DNA of 64,000 nucleotides, from positions 93,431,198-93,495,197 of the forward strand of contig OZ025240.1 of the NCBI GenBank assembly GCA_964019155.1, read 5' to 3'. This stretch comes from Osedax fenrisi. Its lineage: Eukaryota; Annelida; Polychaeta; Sabellida; Siboglinidae. The translations under genes were made by a program, and so were the position numbers. Positions 37,623 to 48,735 of this stretch are shown one piece after another. Position 1 is the first letter of the stretch. Every line of letters starts with the position of its first letter. The notes under the pieces were generated by a model. The model did no database searches and was not told the DNA's origin. It saw only the letters and a program-made list of their open reading frames with translations.

Positions 37623-37937
37623 TAGTTATTAATAGAATAATCCTATGTTATAATGTAAACCCTTAATATTTTATAAAATTCTTATGAGGGCTCATACTTT
37701 TTTTTTCCATGGGCCCATAGTATGCTTAAGACTGCCCTGGTCATTATAGCGTTAATAAAATTACACCCATACAATGATTCATGTGTATGTATTTGAATTA
37801 GTGCAATTAATTTGGTTTATAAGCTTTACATAATATACTCACATTAATATAAATAAACATTGCTCATAAATTAATATAATTAAATACTTATTTAAACAGT
37901 TACAACTGATCTTCACAAGGGAACTTTCATTAATCGG

Positions 37938-37987
<50 letters not shown>

Positions 37988-38225
37988 GTGTATATATTAT
38001 TGTATCTTTATAATTAGTATATTTTATTATATAATAATACACCTATATTACCATTTAACTTATTTCTATATTTAAAAAACTAATAAGTATTATGAACTAT
38101 GTATTATTATTATTTTTTCACATCACCTACCTTTTTTGATATGTTGTCTACATATTTTCCCAAATGTGTAATCAGAAGAAATCTCTCTAATAGTACATAC
38201 TATAGTATATAGTATATAGTATGTA

Positions 38226-38269
<44 letters not shown>

Positions 38270-38450
38270 TGCAGTATACTGATATATCATAGGGATATTA
38301 TTATTACTAATTGTAATAATAGTTATGTCCTTCTCATTTATTTGCTATTTATCTTTATCGTTTACATACTACGTATGCCTTTAATTTTTTTAGATATTTT
38401 ATCATTATATTTATAATTATATTAGGATATATCCTATATATATATATATA
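36496..38450. other. AT-rich stretch without recognisable gene
   Basis: (TA)n arrays at 36500-36526, 36949-36977, 37583-37618, 37942-37984 and 38226-38266. No supported coding frame; the 67-77 codon minus-strand frames come from the arrays. Confidence 0.7.

Positions 38451-38504
<54 letters not shown>
38451..38504. repeat. (TA)n microsatellite at R2-group insertion site
   Basis: A TA run of about 54 bp directly before the left duplicated target copy. A shorter TA run occupies the same place before the right copy at 42364-42385. Confidence 0.95.
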
Positions 38505-38507
<3 letters not shown>

Positions 38508-38575
38508 TTAGTGATATACATATGTGATAAACTCAGTGCATTTCAATCTCAGCAATCATTAACCTGTGATTGTTA
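38505..38575. repeat. Target-site duplication of the R2-group element, left copy
   Basis: Begins GAATTAGTGATATACATATG and ends CCTGTGATTGTTA. The right copy at 42386-42440 is the same except that 16 bp between two CTCAG words are missing there. It marks the 5' boundary of the insertion at about 38576. Confidence 0.88.
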
Positions 38576-38945
38576 ACCTTTTACTTTTTAATCATGTTGT
38601 GTTATGTAACCTTATTTCTTGTGTGTGATATTTATATCATTGATTTTATTTTCTCATTGTATTGTATAATTGTTCTATCCCATATACCTAGATTTATTTC
38701 TTTTGTCTAACTTATATATTTAATACAATGCAAATTCGACTCCATTGCAATATTATCTAAATACAATTATACTTTACAAAACGCCAATATATCACATTCA
38801 TTTTATTTTTATATTATATTATAAGCCTATATATATTTTAGTCACGTTTCTACATTTTTATCTTAATTACCATATTTCTTGTTATCATTTGTTTTTATTA
38901 TATCATCGATTTCTTATAACTAATTTTAATACTCGTAGTTTAACA

Positions 38946-41900
38946 ATGCAGTCAACACACCCCTCGGTTGAGATTGAAATGAAAGAAGATGGAACTGCAT
39001 TTCTGACCTTACTTCACCCAGTGGTCCCTATGAGCTGCTATGACAATGAATGTTCCTTTACAAGTAATAATTGTATTGGTACTAGAATTGCTACTAGTTT
39101 TGAGTCACACATTTTTCGTAAGCATAATCTGAGAACATCGAGACGCTATAAATGTTCGTCTTGTTATGAACTAATGTGCGGTGCTACAAAAAGGAGACAT
39201 ATATGTAACCACACAAGTCAGGTTTTGAATTTATCAAACACAAGCAGCATTAGCATTCCTATATTTACCCCTACACCAATATACTTATATTATAGCAACG
39301 AATCGGATACATCAAATAGCTCATTACACGCTACATTACCAACACATGCTATTGATACAGAACAACAGGAAATGCAAAGGTCGACACACTCAAGTCAACA
39401 TACTAACACCAGTCCATCAGAAATTATACTTAATAACTGGAAAGACAAATTATTTAACTGCTCTGATAAAGAGGAACTGAACTCAATAATAGTATCACTA
39501 AGCAAAATTATACTAATTGAAGGAAATAAACTCCTCATACCGGAACAGGTGTTAAACGATAATCAGATAAATAGTTCAAATACGCAAAAGAAAAGCACGT
39601 GTCGTAATCAATCTAGACAGCAACAAAAATGTCGAAGGTATAAAAGAATGTCGGCTAGGGATGCGGAACGCATCCAGTCACTATATCGGAGATTTCCTAG
39701 AAAAGCAGTTAGAATGATATTAGGCCATAAAAACGAGGAATATACTGGGTCGATAAATGACTTAAAAGAATTTACAAATCCTCAAGATTATTCTTCCAGC
39801 TCTCAGCCATATACACATATCCATTGGAATACGCTTGATACTGATGAAATTAATATGTTATCCGCTCCTCCTACAAAATCGGAAATAATGAAAAAGCTAA
39901 AGAAGGCATTAGAAAATACCTCTCCAGGAAAAGACAAAATTGAGTATTTACACCTTAAAATACTGGACAAAAAAGCACTATTACTTGAAACAATATTCAA
40001 AGCTGTGCACAGAATTGGAATACCTGCGTGTTGGAAAATCAGCAAGACTATTCTTATACATAAGAAAGGTAGCACTGACTTACCTTCTAATTTCCGTCCC
40101 ATCAGCCTACTTCCTACTATGTATAAGATATACTCTGGGATACTATCCAACCGAATAATTAAGGTCGCTGTGTCAAATGAATGGATATCCTCTCAACAAA
40201 AATGCTTTTTACCCGGATTGAAGGGGATACAAGAACATACTTTCCTACTCGAATCAGCCATTACAGAAGCGAAGAAAAAGCACGATGATCTACACATTGT
40301 ATGGCTTGATTTGGCTAACGCATTTGGTTCGTTACCACACTCGACATTAAATAAGTTATTTGAATCACTTCCTTTGACTGCTCATACCTCGACCATATTG
40401 AAAGACATGTATACTAATACAATATGTGAATACAAAGATGTTATGGTCCAACCAACTTCCGGAGTAAGACAGGGCGATTGTTTATCACCAATTATTTTTA
40501 ATCTTGCTTCTGAACCTATCATAAGAAAAGCAATTGAAATAGCTGGTTATGACCTATTCGGATCTAAAGCTAAACTTACAGCTTACGCAGATGATTTAGA
40601 AATAATCACTGGATCTCATGAGGAAATGATGTCGACACTAGATGGAATACTCGAAGTTTCTAGTAGTATCAGCCTCAAGTTCAACCATAGAAAATGCACT
40701 AGCATTTCTTTCAACAAGGGGGTTATTGAGGATCGACAGTTTATGTTGGGTCAAGAATTTATTAAAACTCTTCATATTGGCGAATTTGAAAGATTCTTGG
40801 GTATACCAATTGGATCTAAGTTCTTGTTTAATGTTACTACGGATATACCTGCTCAACTTAATCAACTTTCAGACTCTGGACTAACTCCATGGCAAAAAAT
40901 ATAGGTTTTAAGAAGTCACTTAAACCCCTCTCTATCCCATGAGCTCTCATCTTGACGAGTCATGAAGGAAAGTATCTACGATCTGGATAAATCTATAAAG
41001 CAGTTTCTAAGATACAATACTAATACTCCTGACAATGTTGCTACTCCATTCTTCTATGCTGACAGACATATTGGCGGCCTGTGGATTGGTAAAATCAGCC
41101 AAGAAGTAGATATTTGGACAATCTCTAAAGCAACGCAATTACTATATTCTAGGGATAATATGATATCCTCAATTGCTAATCGCCAACTATCAAATACCCT
41201 CAATTGTGCTATCGGACATGATCATGAAATACCACTCACTGAATTTCTATCCGGTAGCCAAACGCATGGGTTATATGGTTATAGATTTTATAGCAAAGGT
41301 GCTAATCTTTGGACGCGCACTCGACATGCAGCAACACACCTTGGAGCTCGCATTGATATATCCGATGGGAACATAATCATAGCCATCGATGATATCTGCT
41401 CCACTCCTGCTAAGGTTGTAAAAAGCATGCGACTTGCGCTGAGAAATCAATGGAGCAGAAAATTCATGGAACTTCCGTTACAAGGCAGTGTAGCTGAGTG
41501 TTTATCCCAGGATACAAATTCTAAGGTAATCACTAAGCTAATATCACAAGAATCGACACTATCTTTCAAATCCTGGAACTATTGGCACATGGCTAGAACT
41601 CAGACTCTTCCAGTAAAAGCTTTTCCAGGCTCAACAGATAAAAAATGTAGGCAATGCTACTCCAAGGATGAAATGACGATGCACATATTGAATATGTGTA
41701 CTGCATCACTAAAAATGATGACAGAAAGACATGATGCTGTCCTTGGAGTACTAACTAAGTTCCTAGATGAATGCGATATTGAGTACGATACTAGCTACAT
41801 CTCACTAGATAACTTAAAACCGGATCTTGTTATCAAATATAACAACTCATGTTATTTTGTCGACATCACAATTCCCTACGACTCGATTACAAATATGGAA

Positions 41901-42116
41901 TCTGCCGCTAACAGGAAGATAGAAAAGTATCGCCACCTCGGATATGTAATTCCCTTCTGTGTTGGTTCTTTGGGCTCTTGGTACTCTGGAAACCAAATTC
42001 TCAAGACAGAGATGAATTTTCCTACAAATACCTGGAAAATATTGAAGACCGCCAGTATTAAAGAATCAATAGAAGGTTCGGGAAGAATTTTATCGAAATT
42101 CTTCAACTGTTTTTAA
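38946..42116 (+). pseudogene. R2/NeSL-group LINE ORF, nearly complete, two in-frame stops
   Basis: The likely start is the ATG at 38946 (MQSTHPSVEIEMKEDGTAF); the open frame upstream lacks ATG and reads as low-complexity sequence. Two zinc-finger-like motifs come first (C-x4-C ... H-x4-H near 39030-39125, C-x2-C ... H-x3-H near 39155-39215), then a basic Myb-like RMSARDAERIQSLYR. RT motifs: FRPISLLPTMYKIY, WLDLANAFGSLPHS (block A), SGVRQGDCLSPIIFNL (block B), LTAYADDLEII (block C). The C-terminal part has CRQCYSKDEMTMHILNMC (C-x2-C-x8-H-x4-C) and an endonuclease core PDLVIKYNNSCYFVDITIP. Stops TAG (40902-40904) and TGA (40953-40955) interrupt one continuous frame of about 1,056 codons, with no shift. 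It is probably recently inactivated; readthrough of both stops is unlikely. A fused R2-like group member other than NeSL is possible. Confidence 0.9.
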
Positions 42117-42385
42117 AGCGTTTTATTATTTTACTTAGCATTTTATATTGTATCTTTAGTTTATTATCTTATTCTCTACTTTTAACTGTTTTTATCACAA
42201 AATTCTATTTACATATTTTATCAATTTTTATTTTGTTTAATTATTATAGATATTTTTATACCGTTTACCTCCGTTTTAGTTTTAGGATCACTAACTATGA
42301 TGAAGAGGTCATAAGCTCAAATATATTTGCTTAATTGATTTTTCAATAACACCCTTCTGAGTTATATATATATATATATATATAT
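42117..42385 (+). other. 3' untranslated region of R2-group element and (TA)n
   Basis: T-rich sequence from the stop to about 42363, ending CACCCTTCTGAG, then a (TA)n run that seems to belong to the duplicated target. Confidence 0.7.
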
Positions 42386-42440
42386 GAATTAGTGATATAC
42401 ATATGTGATAAACTCAGCAATCATTAACCTGTGATTGTTA
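42386..42440. repeat. Target-site duplication of the R2-group element, right copy
   Basis: 55 bp matching 38505-38575 except for a 16-bp gap between the CTCAG words, as expected of a later deletion between short repeats. It fixes the 3' boundary of the insertion. Confidence 0.88.
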
Positions 42441-43045
42441 TCAAATAATCATCTATAAAGTATTCTAGATACATATTTATCTGAATTATCAATAAAACTA
42501 TCAATATTATTTATCCTACTTTAAATAATAACTACGTTCTCACATACTTGTTAAGTATCAACTATTTCTTATATCCTAGGATATAAAATCCTAGCTACGA
42601 AAATGACCATACTTATCCACTCAGTATCCATCATCTAGAAGCACTATTATTTATTGTTTTTTAAATTAGTAATGATAATAATACTACTCTATTATATACC
42701 AAGGCCTTTTAAGGATGTATGTGTTTAACTATCGTCAATTATTATATTTCGAACCCCCATCACTTTTGAATTTTTGCCCTAACATAAAATCAGATTGTTT
42801 TCATGATCAAGCATATCATATTCATATTTATGTATTATAGATCAGTAGGGGATGTATTTATTAGAGAATTATTTATATATATATATATATATATATATTA
42901 GGTTTAGTAAATGTATGTTTTAAAAAAAATTAATTATAATCTTTTATAAAAGAATATATAGAACCAATATACTGTATCGAATAAGTAAAGCTTATCGCTT
43001 TCACTGATTATCCTTAGACTTTTTCTACAAACTGATGTCATTCAT
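42441..43045. other. AT-rich stretch without recognisable gene
   Basis: No gene. The CTTTCACTGATTATCCTTAGAC word at 42998-43019 is nearly the complement of 31566-31590, so an unnamed dispersed repeat is present at both places. Confidence 0.5.
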
Positions 43046-43277
43046 TCATACATATATAAACGTATGCAACGTCGTGCTATACGTGTATTATATGAACTAA
43101 ACTTTGCCTCAATATTTTCTATATCTGATTTAATGAGATCATTATGCTGGTTTAAGTTTAGATATATTTGTATACATAGGCTATTGTGTATTACACACAA
43201 AGCTATACACCGTGGATTTCCTGAATATTTAGCTCAATCCATTATTATTCAGAGTTTGAACAGATCCAGTCGGAAAA
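43046..43277 (+). pseudogene. LINE ORF2 C-terminal part, left of MITE
   Basis: The frame from about 43064 reads MQRRAIRVLYEL, then FKFRYICIHRLLCI and HRGFPEYLAQSIIIQ, a post-RT region of the L2/CR1 type (usually QRRAIR-I ... IHK ... PEYL). It stops at the MITE and continues on the other side at 43532. Confidence 0.7.
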
Positions 43278-43531
43278 CCCAGCAAACAGTAATAGCCGCA
43301 TAATAGCAGTATACTTCTATTATGCGGATATTAAATGTATATTATGCTGCTATTAATTTGTCATGCTAATATGCCTCTGTTTTCTGCTATTTAAAGTCTA
43401 TTATGCTAATATTATGCTGCTATTAATTTTAAAATTATATTATGCTGCTATTATGCTGCTATTATTATAATAGCTAACATTATAACATATGCTGTTATGC
43501 TGATATTATGCGGATATTACTGTTTGCTGGG
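43278..43531. mobile_element. MITE, 254 bp, inserted in LINE relic
   Basis: The left end CCCAGCAAACAGTAATAG plus CCGCATAATA and the complement of the right end CCCAGCAAACAGTAATAT plus CCGCATAATA pair over 28 bp with one mismatch. The interior is built of TATTATGCTGC-type words. It has no frame and interrupts a LINE frame. The superfamily is not assigned; a target duplication is not clear. Confidence 0.85.
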
Positions 43532-44195
43532 GTGCCACATCATGAAGTTTGTCCAACGATCTACATCGTTGTCATACTCTGAATCAGCTTTCTCGGTTAT
43601 TACTCCGAAAAGCTGGAATTCAATTCCTTATGATATTCGTAGTGTAACAGCACTTTCATTGTTTTGAAGATATTGAACTCCCTATCTATCTCTAATACCT
43701 CAAAATTTAATATAATCTAAATATTAACATTAGATGGCGATATATTATATGACATGTTATATTATGTGATATTTTTATTTAAATTTATTGTTTTCTAATT
43801 ATATACATTTAAAATCATTACAATATAATACAAATTATAATACAATATATTTTTTTTAAATATTATGATTTATAACAATATATTTATCATTAATTCTATT
43901 TGTTTATATTAAATATAACTAATTAGTGTATTATATTGTTATATAATTATATTATCATTTTAAAATCATGCCAATACATATTATAATACAATATACATGT
44001 ATATTGTATATAATTTATTATTTACAATTACAATACATATAGAAAATTATTATTATAAAACTATTAACACTAAATGGTTATATCAAATTATTAGGTTACA
44101 CAAATTTACACAAGTGCAATATCTTTCCTTTGGAAAATCTTTGTAACCACCATGTGTTTTTGTAGTCAATAAACTATATATAAATAAATAAATAT
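43532..44195 (+). pseudogene. LINE ORF2 C-terminus and 3' untranslated region, right of MITE
   Basis: The reading frame resumes with CHIMKFVQRSTSLSYSES and AFSVITPKSWNSIPYDIRSV, the usual FS...PK-WN-IP ending, and stops at about 43667. An AT-rich 3' region ends with GTCAATAAACTATATATAAA and an (AAAT)n tail at about 44170-44195. Confidence 0.75.
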
Positions 44196-44283
44196 ATGTT
44201 GATATATATGTGTAGTATGGTAACTACGTATATAACTGTATGTTAGGTATTTATAAATATGTTGTGCATTAAGTATAAATGTG

Positions 44284-44500
44284 TTATGTAATTTAGATAA
44301 ATGTTGATTTAATATATTTTGTTATTTGTTTTTTATATAATTTGATTTCTGGTTTGTAAATTGCAATTAGTTGACGTGACTTGAACGAATGTAAATGTTA
44401 TGTAATTTGGATGAATGTTGATTTAATAAATTTTGTTATTTGTTTTTTATATAATTTGATTTCTGTTTTATAAATTGAAATTAGTTGACGCCTATCACGT
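44284..44500. repeat. Tandem duplication, 114-bp period
   Basis: TTATGTAATTT-GAT-AATGTT to ATTAGTTGACG occurs at 44284 and again at 44398 with few differences. No frame. Confidence 0.85.
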
Positions 44501-44517
44501 GATCTCATTATTATTTG

Positions 44518-44604
44518 AGAAGTTCGGTATGATATGGTTTATTAGTGCAAAGAGCGTACACTGAAAGGCTAGTAAATCATATCATATTAATTGTAAGAAC
44601 TTCT
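44518..44604. repeat. Imperfect hairpin
   Basis: The outer arms AGAAGTTC / GAACTTCT and inner arms ATGATATGGTTTA / TAAATCATATCAT form a stem of about 21 pairs, with a G-T pair and a bulge, around a GC-richer loop. A CACGTG lies just before it. Function unknown. Confidence 0.7.
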
Positions 44605-44659
44605 TGATACATACATATTTAATCATGACTGTTGATATTTATGATATTTAATATGTATC

Positions 44660-44962
44660 CATATTCGTTTTAGTTTGAGGTTTCCTCCATTCTCGATTCG
44701 ACCAACACGTCTATCCTCCATTCCACATATTCCCCCATCCACGAAAACACACATTCCCCATCTACTCACCAACACGAACCACACCACATTCCCCATTCAC
44801 GTCCATCCACGAACCACACCACATTCCCCATCCACGTCCAGTCATTTCCATTCAATAAATATATAACCTGTCGATAACTATTATTCTCCGTTTTCCGGAG
44901 CAATATATGTATATATATATATATATAAATATATATGTATAAATATATATATATATATATAT
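44660..44962. repeat. C-rich strand-biased repeat and TA-rich spacer
   Basis: 44690-44850 is almost free of G on this strand and repeats CACATTCCCCATCCACG-like words several times. The 63-codon frame across it is a by-product. It is followed by AATAAATATATAACC and TA arrays to 44962. Confidence 0.7.
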
Positions 44963-44974
44963 ATGTTATATTAT

Positions 44975-45230
44975 TACAGTAATATCCGATGCATTAAATG
45001 TTCTATGTCACTCGCCCATGTATTATTTACGCTCGATAAGAAAGTAAATATAGATTGTTATGATAAAGTGGACTATACTAAATATGAATATTGCGATACG
45101 TCAGAATATGTATGTACAACTCAAATGACATTAGTGAAAAGTAAAAATATCATATCAACAATGTATGAGAAGGCTCGATTCGATAAGGTTTTAAATAATA
45201 ATAATTTATTTAGGATAAATAAGTATTATA
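44975..45230 (+). CDS. Possible exon of a cysteine-rich (Ly6/uPAR-like?) protein
   Basis: After a plausible acceptor TATTATTACAG (about 44979) the frame reads NIRCIKCSMSLAH, then VNIDCYDKVDYTKYEYC and DTSEYVCTTQMTLVKS, to a stop at 45235. The cysteines are spaced C-x2-C-x18-C-x11-C-x6-C. The 15.2 kb candidate has the same C-x2-C at its start, the same C-x6-C with a Glu at the fourth inner position, and the same split-codon acceptor phase. A possible donor is GATAAG|GTTTTA at about 45188. The TIR element begins directly after the stop. No signal peptide or other exon is visible. It may be a gene fragment. Confidence 0.35.
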
Positions 45231-45234
45231 TATA

Positions 45235-46087
45235 GGGGAAAGTCTCCGATTACAGACCCAAACATTATTATTTGTAATAACTTATTTAATATTAAATATA
45301 TTTATTTGAAATTTTGTAATTAGGGTAATATTATGGCAATGAATAATGTGGCTATTTTAAATTTTTGATATAATTATATTTACAAGAATAAACAATGGGG
45401 TCGGTAATCGGATACATGTGCCTAATACCGACCACCTTCTCCTAAACCGACCCTCGAACATAATCGTGGTATAAAAATTGTATTATAATATCCAATAAAA
45501 TAGTAGATATACATACATATAATTATTTATAACATGATGTAATTTATTTTTTATTGAATTTATGTTTTAGTAATATTAATTAATTAATAGTAATATTAAA
45601 TTTTAATTTAAACTTTATAGTAATTATATTAAAATATTTTATATTATTATTTAATATTTATTTATTAATCATTATGTATATAATCAACTGGAATCATGAA
45701 TACTAAATATATATCAATGATACATAAACAACTTACGACATATTTTAAAGTAAAATACGGATCTATTTTAATTGGATATTATAAATCACATGGGGTCGGT
45801 AATAGAAAAATCATATGGGTTTCTATAATTAAGATATATTATTTAATAGTTATTTAAATTAAATTATTTTTATAATTATTATAAATATTTTATTGATCTA
45901 TAATATTTTGCGCAGTATTAAGTTTTATTTTAATTGATAAAGTATTTAAAATGATTTAAAAAAAGTTATTATTAAAATATCTAAAAGTAATAACATAATA
46001 GTATATTTGATCAAATAACAATTTTAGGATTGAATATTTTAAAAACAAAATACTTATTCATATTTATCATTAAATTATGAACAGTTC

Positions 46088-46140
<53 letters not shown>

Positions 46141-46194
46141 TATATCTTATAGTTACTGAGATACGAGAGGAGTCGGTAATCGGAGACTGTCCCC
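45235..46194. mobile_element. Non-autonomous TIR element, family A (960 bp), TA target
   Basis: The left end is GGGGAAAGTCTCCGATTAC; the complement of the right end is GGGGACAGTCTCCGATTACC. Both are flanked by TA, which would be the target duplication, as in Tc1/mariner-type elements. Internal copies of GGGGTCGGTAAT occur at about 45399 and 45794. The subterminal word GAGATACGAGAGG at the right end matches the one in the 35.0 kb element. It contains (TA)n at 46091-46139. No transposase frame, so it would depend on one supplied from elsewhere. Confidence 0.8.
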
Positions 46195-46227
46195 TATATA
46201 TAATATATATTGTATTGGTTGATATAA

Positions 46228-46427
<200 letters not shown>

Positions 46428-48310
46428 CAGATTCAGTTGATGACCGAGATCAAAAACCCAGGTATGGTATAGAAGTTCTATTGAACTTATCGATATACCA
46501 ACCTGCTCTTGGTGATTATCATTAATGAGAGAATTAATACAAAATGAATAAATACAAAATGAATAAATATAAATAAATATTTTACAATTCTATATTGTTC
46601 ATTCGTGTTCTGTCTCATAAAAAAGCAATACAATAAAATTAAATATATCTCTCAATACCAAGAAATCATCATGTATATAACAATAAAATAATAATATAAT
46701 ATAATAAAAATATATAATAAAATATTTAAAAATGTAAAAAGATACTAAAATAATAAATAAGTTAAACTATAAAAATCAAAGAAAACTAAAGACCAAAGTA
46801 AGGCTACAGAGATAACAAATATGTTTACAATATGAACAATTTAAAAGAGCTAAAAAGAAGAAAAGATGATCATGTAAATAAAATAACAAACCATACAGAT
46901 ACGGTGTAAGTGATAAAATATAACTATTTAAAAGCATGTTTTTAATATGCATTGTAAAAGTATTCAAATTCGTCAAAGATGATATGGTTGTATTCAAAGA
47001 ATTCCATAAATATGCGCCTTTGTAATGAATACTAAATTTCTCATGATCAAATATTATTTTTGGTATTAAGAATGTTCTATTTAACCTAAAAGTATATAAA
47101 GAGCAATTATAGGTAAATAACTTATAAATTGAACTATGCAAATAATGCTTGTTATATATTCAAAACATGTATTTATAAATGGATATATTTATTATATCTT
47201 TAAATTTAAGAATGTTATGTCTTAAAAAAATGTAATCAATATTGGTTTTGTTATCAAGTTTATATATTGCTCTCATACATTTATTTTGTAAAATTTAAAT
47301 ACATTTTATATTTCTATGGTAAGTACTTCCCCATATAATAGAACAATAATTAATATGACTATGAAAAAAAGAAAAATATAGCATAACTAAAGTAATAATA
47401 TTAAATTTATATTTATAACTATGTAGTAAAATAAGTCCATAGTAAAGTTTGTTTTTAATATTATTTATTTGCATTTTCCAATTACGATTTTCGTCAATTA
47501 AAATGCCTAGGAATTTAATATTAGTTGATTGTTTTATGGCTATATTATTTATTTTGATGTTCAATTTATGTTTAACTCTTGTGCGATGGAATACAATTAA
47601 TGTTGTTTTATCAATATTAAGAACTAGCTTATTACCACAAAGCCAGTCACATATTAAAACTAAAGTAGAATTTATTTCTTTTTCTAGATCATTTAACTTA
47701 TGAGACTTAAATGTTAAAGTGGTGTCGTCAGCAAAAAGAGTAAAATTGCATTTATTAGTTATATTAGGTAAATCATTTATGTACATTACAAATAATACTG
47801 GTCCCAAAACTGAACCTTGTGGTACACCACATTTAATCGGAAGTATTTTATAATTGGTATTATTATAGCTTACGTATTGATACCTGTTTGTCAAATAGCT
47901 TTTTAATAATGACAAAGTGATACCTTTGAAACCATATATATATATATAATTTGTTTACTAAAATGTCATGATTAATAGTGTCGAAAGCCTTTTTTAAATC
48001 AATCGATATTGTGTATATAAATAATTTGTAATTTATATTCAAGTAATCGATATAATTTATCAAAGCATCACATGTTGATATAGATTTTTGAAATCCAAAT
48101 TGAGAATTGTTTATAAAAGAATTTTTATCTAAAAATGAAAACATTCTTACTTTTTTCATCTAAAATTTTTTGAAATTTTTTTGAAAATTGTGATGTTAAT
48201 GATATTGGCCTATAATTCGAGCAATCATTTTTATTTCCTTTTTTATATAAAATTATAACTTTAGATGTTTTAAGTACATCAGGGTAAACACCATTTTCAA
48301 TGCATTTTCA
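46428..48310 (-). pseudogene. LINE (Jockey/CR1-like), RT and C-terminus, minus strand
   Basis: On the minus strand from about 48300: ENGVYPDVLKTSKVIILYKK, NYRPISLTSQFSKKF, QFGFQKSISTCDALI, then TISIDLKKAFDTINHDIL (block A). A TATA run near 47940 shifts the frame. The next frame (47915 to 47295) reads CGVPQGSVLGPVLFVMYIND (block B), LFADDTTLTF (block C), FLGILIDENRNWKMQI and INYCSIIWGSTY. After a stop it goes on to YKGAYLWNSLN near 46990 and ends at 46776. The 3' region ends in the (AAT)n array. RT catalytic residues are kept; two breaks make it inactive. The endonuclease is lacking. Confidence 0.88.
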
Positions 48311-48682
48311 TTCACTTCCTGGTTCAATATTTGATACATTTCTAAATTATAAAATTGTTTAAATCTCCAATTATCAATATAAGCTAAGTGCATCATATAC
48401 TATAATATTATCATAATAATTATAAATATATATTACATATTGTATATTTATTAATTAATACTATATTAATTGGTTTCATACTTAAATTAGCATTATATTA
48501 CATACTATTCGAAATCACTGAATCGTGACATTATATTAGGCATTAAATGCTATGTTTTGTATAAGCATTATATATATATATGTATAGTAGTATTGTATTT
48601 TGATTACATATATAATATTTATTATAATATAAGTTATAAATAATTTCTTTATTACATTTCATAATAATTATATCTAATAAGC

Positions 48683-48735
<53 letters not shown>

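Noticed and set aside
38745..38945. N-terminal extension of the R2-group ORF
   Set aside because: It lacks ATG at its start and is Ile/Tyr/Phe-rich as expected of AT-rich leader; the ATG at 38946 starts normal protein sequence.
39803..40150. 115-codon minus-strand frame
   Set aside because: A shadow of the R2-group ORF on the other strand.
40902..40955. TAG and TGA read as sense codons in this nucleus
   Set aside because: Clean TGA, TAG and TAA stops end other LINE frames here at the expected C-terminus, so the standard code fits better.
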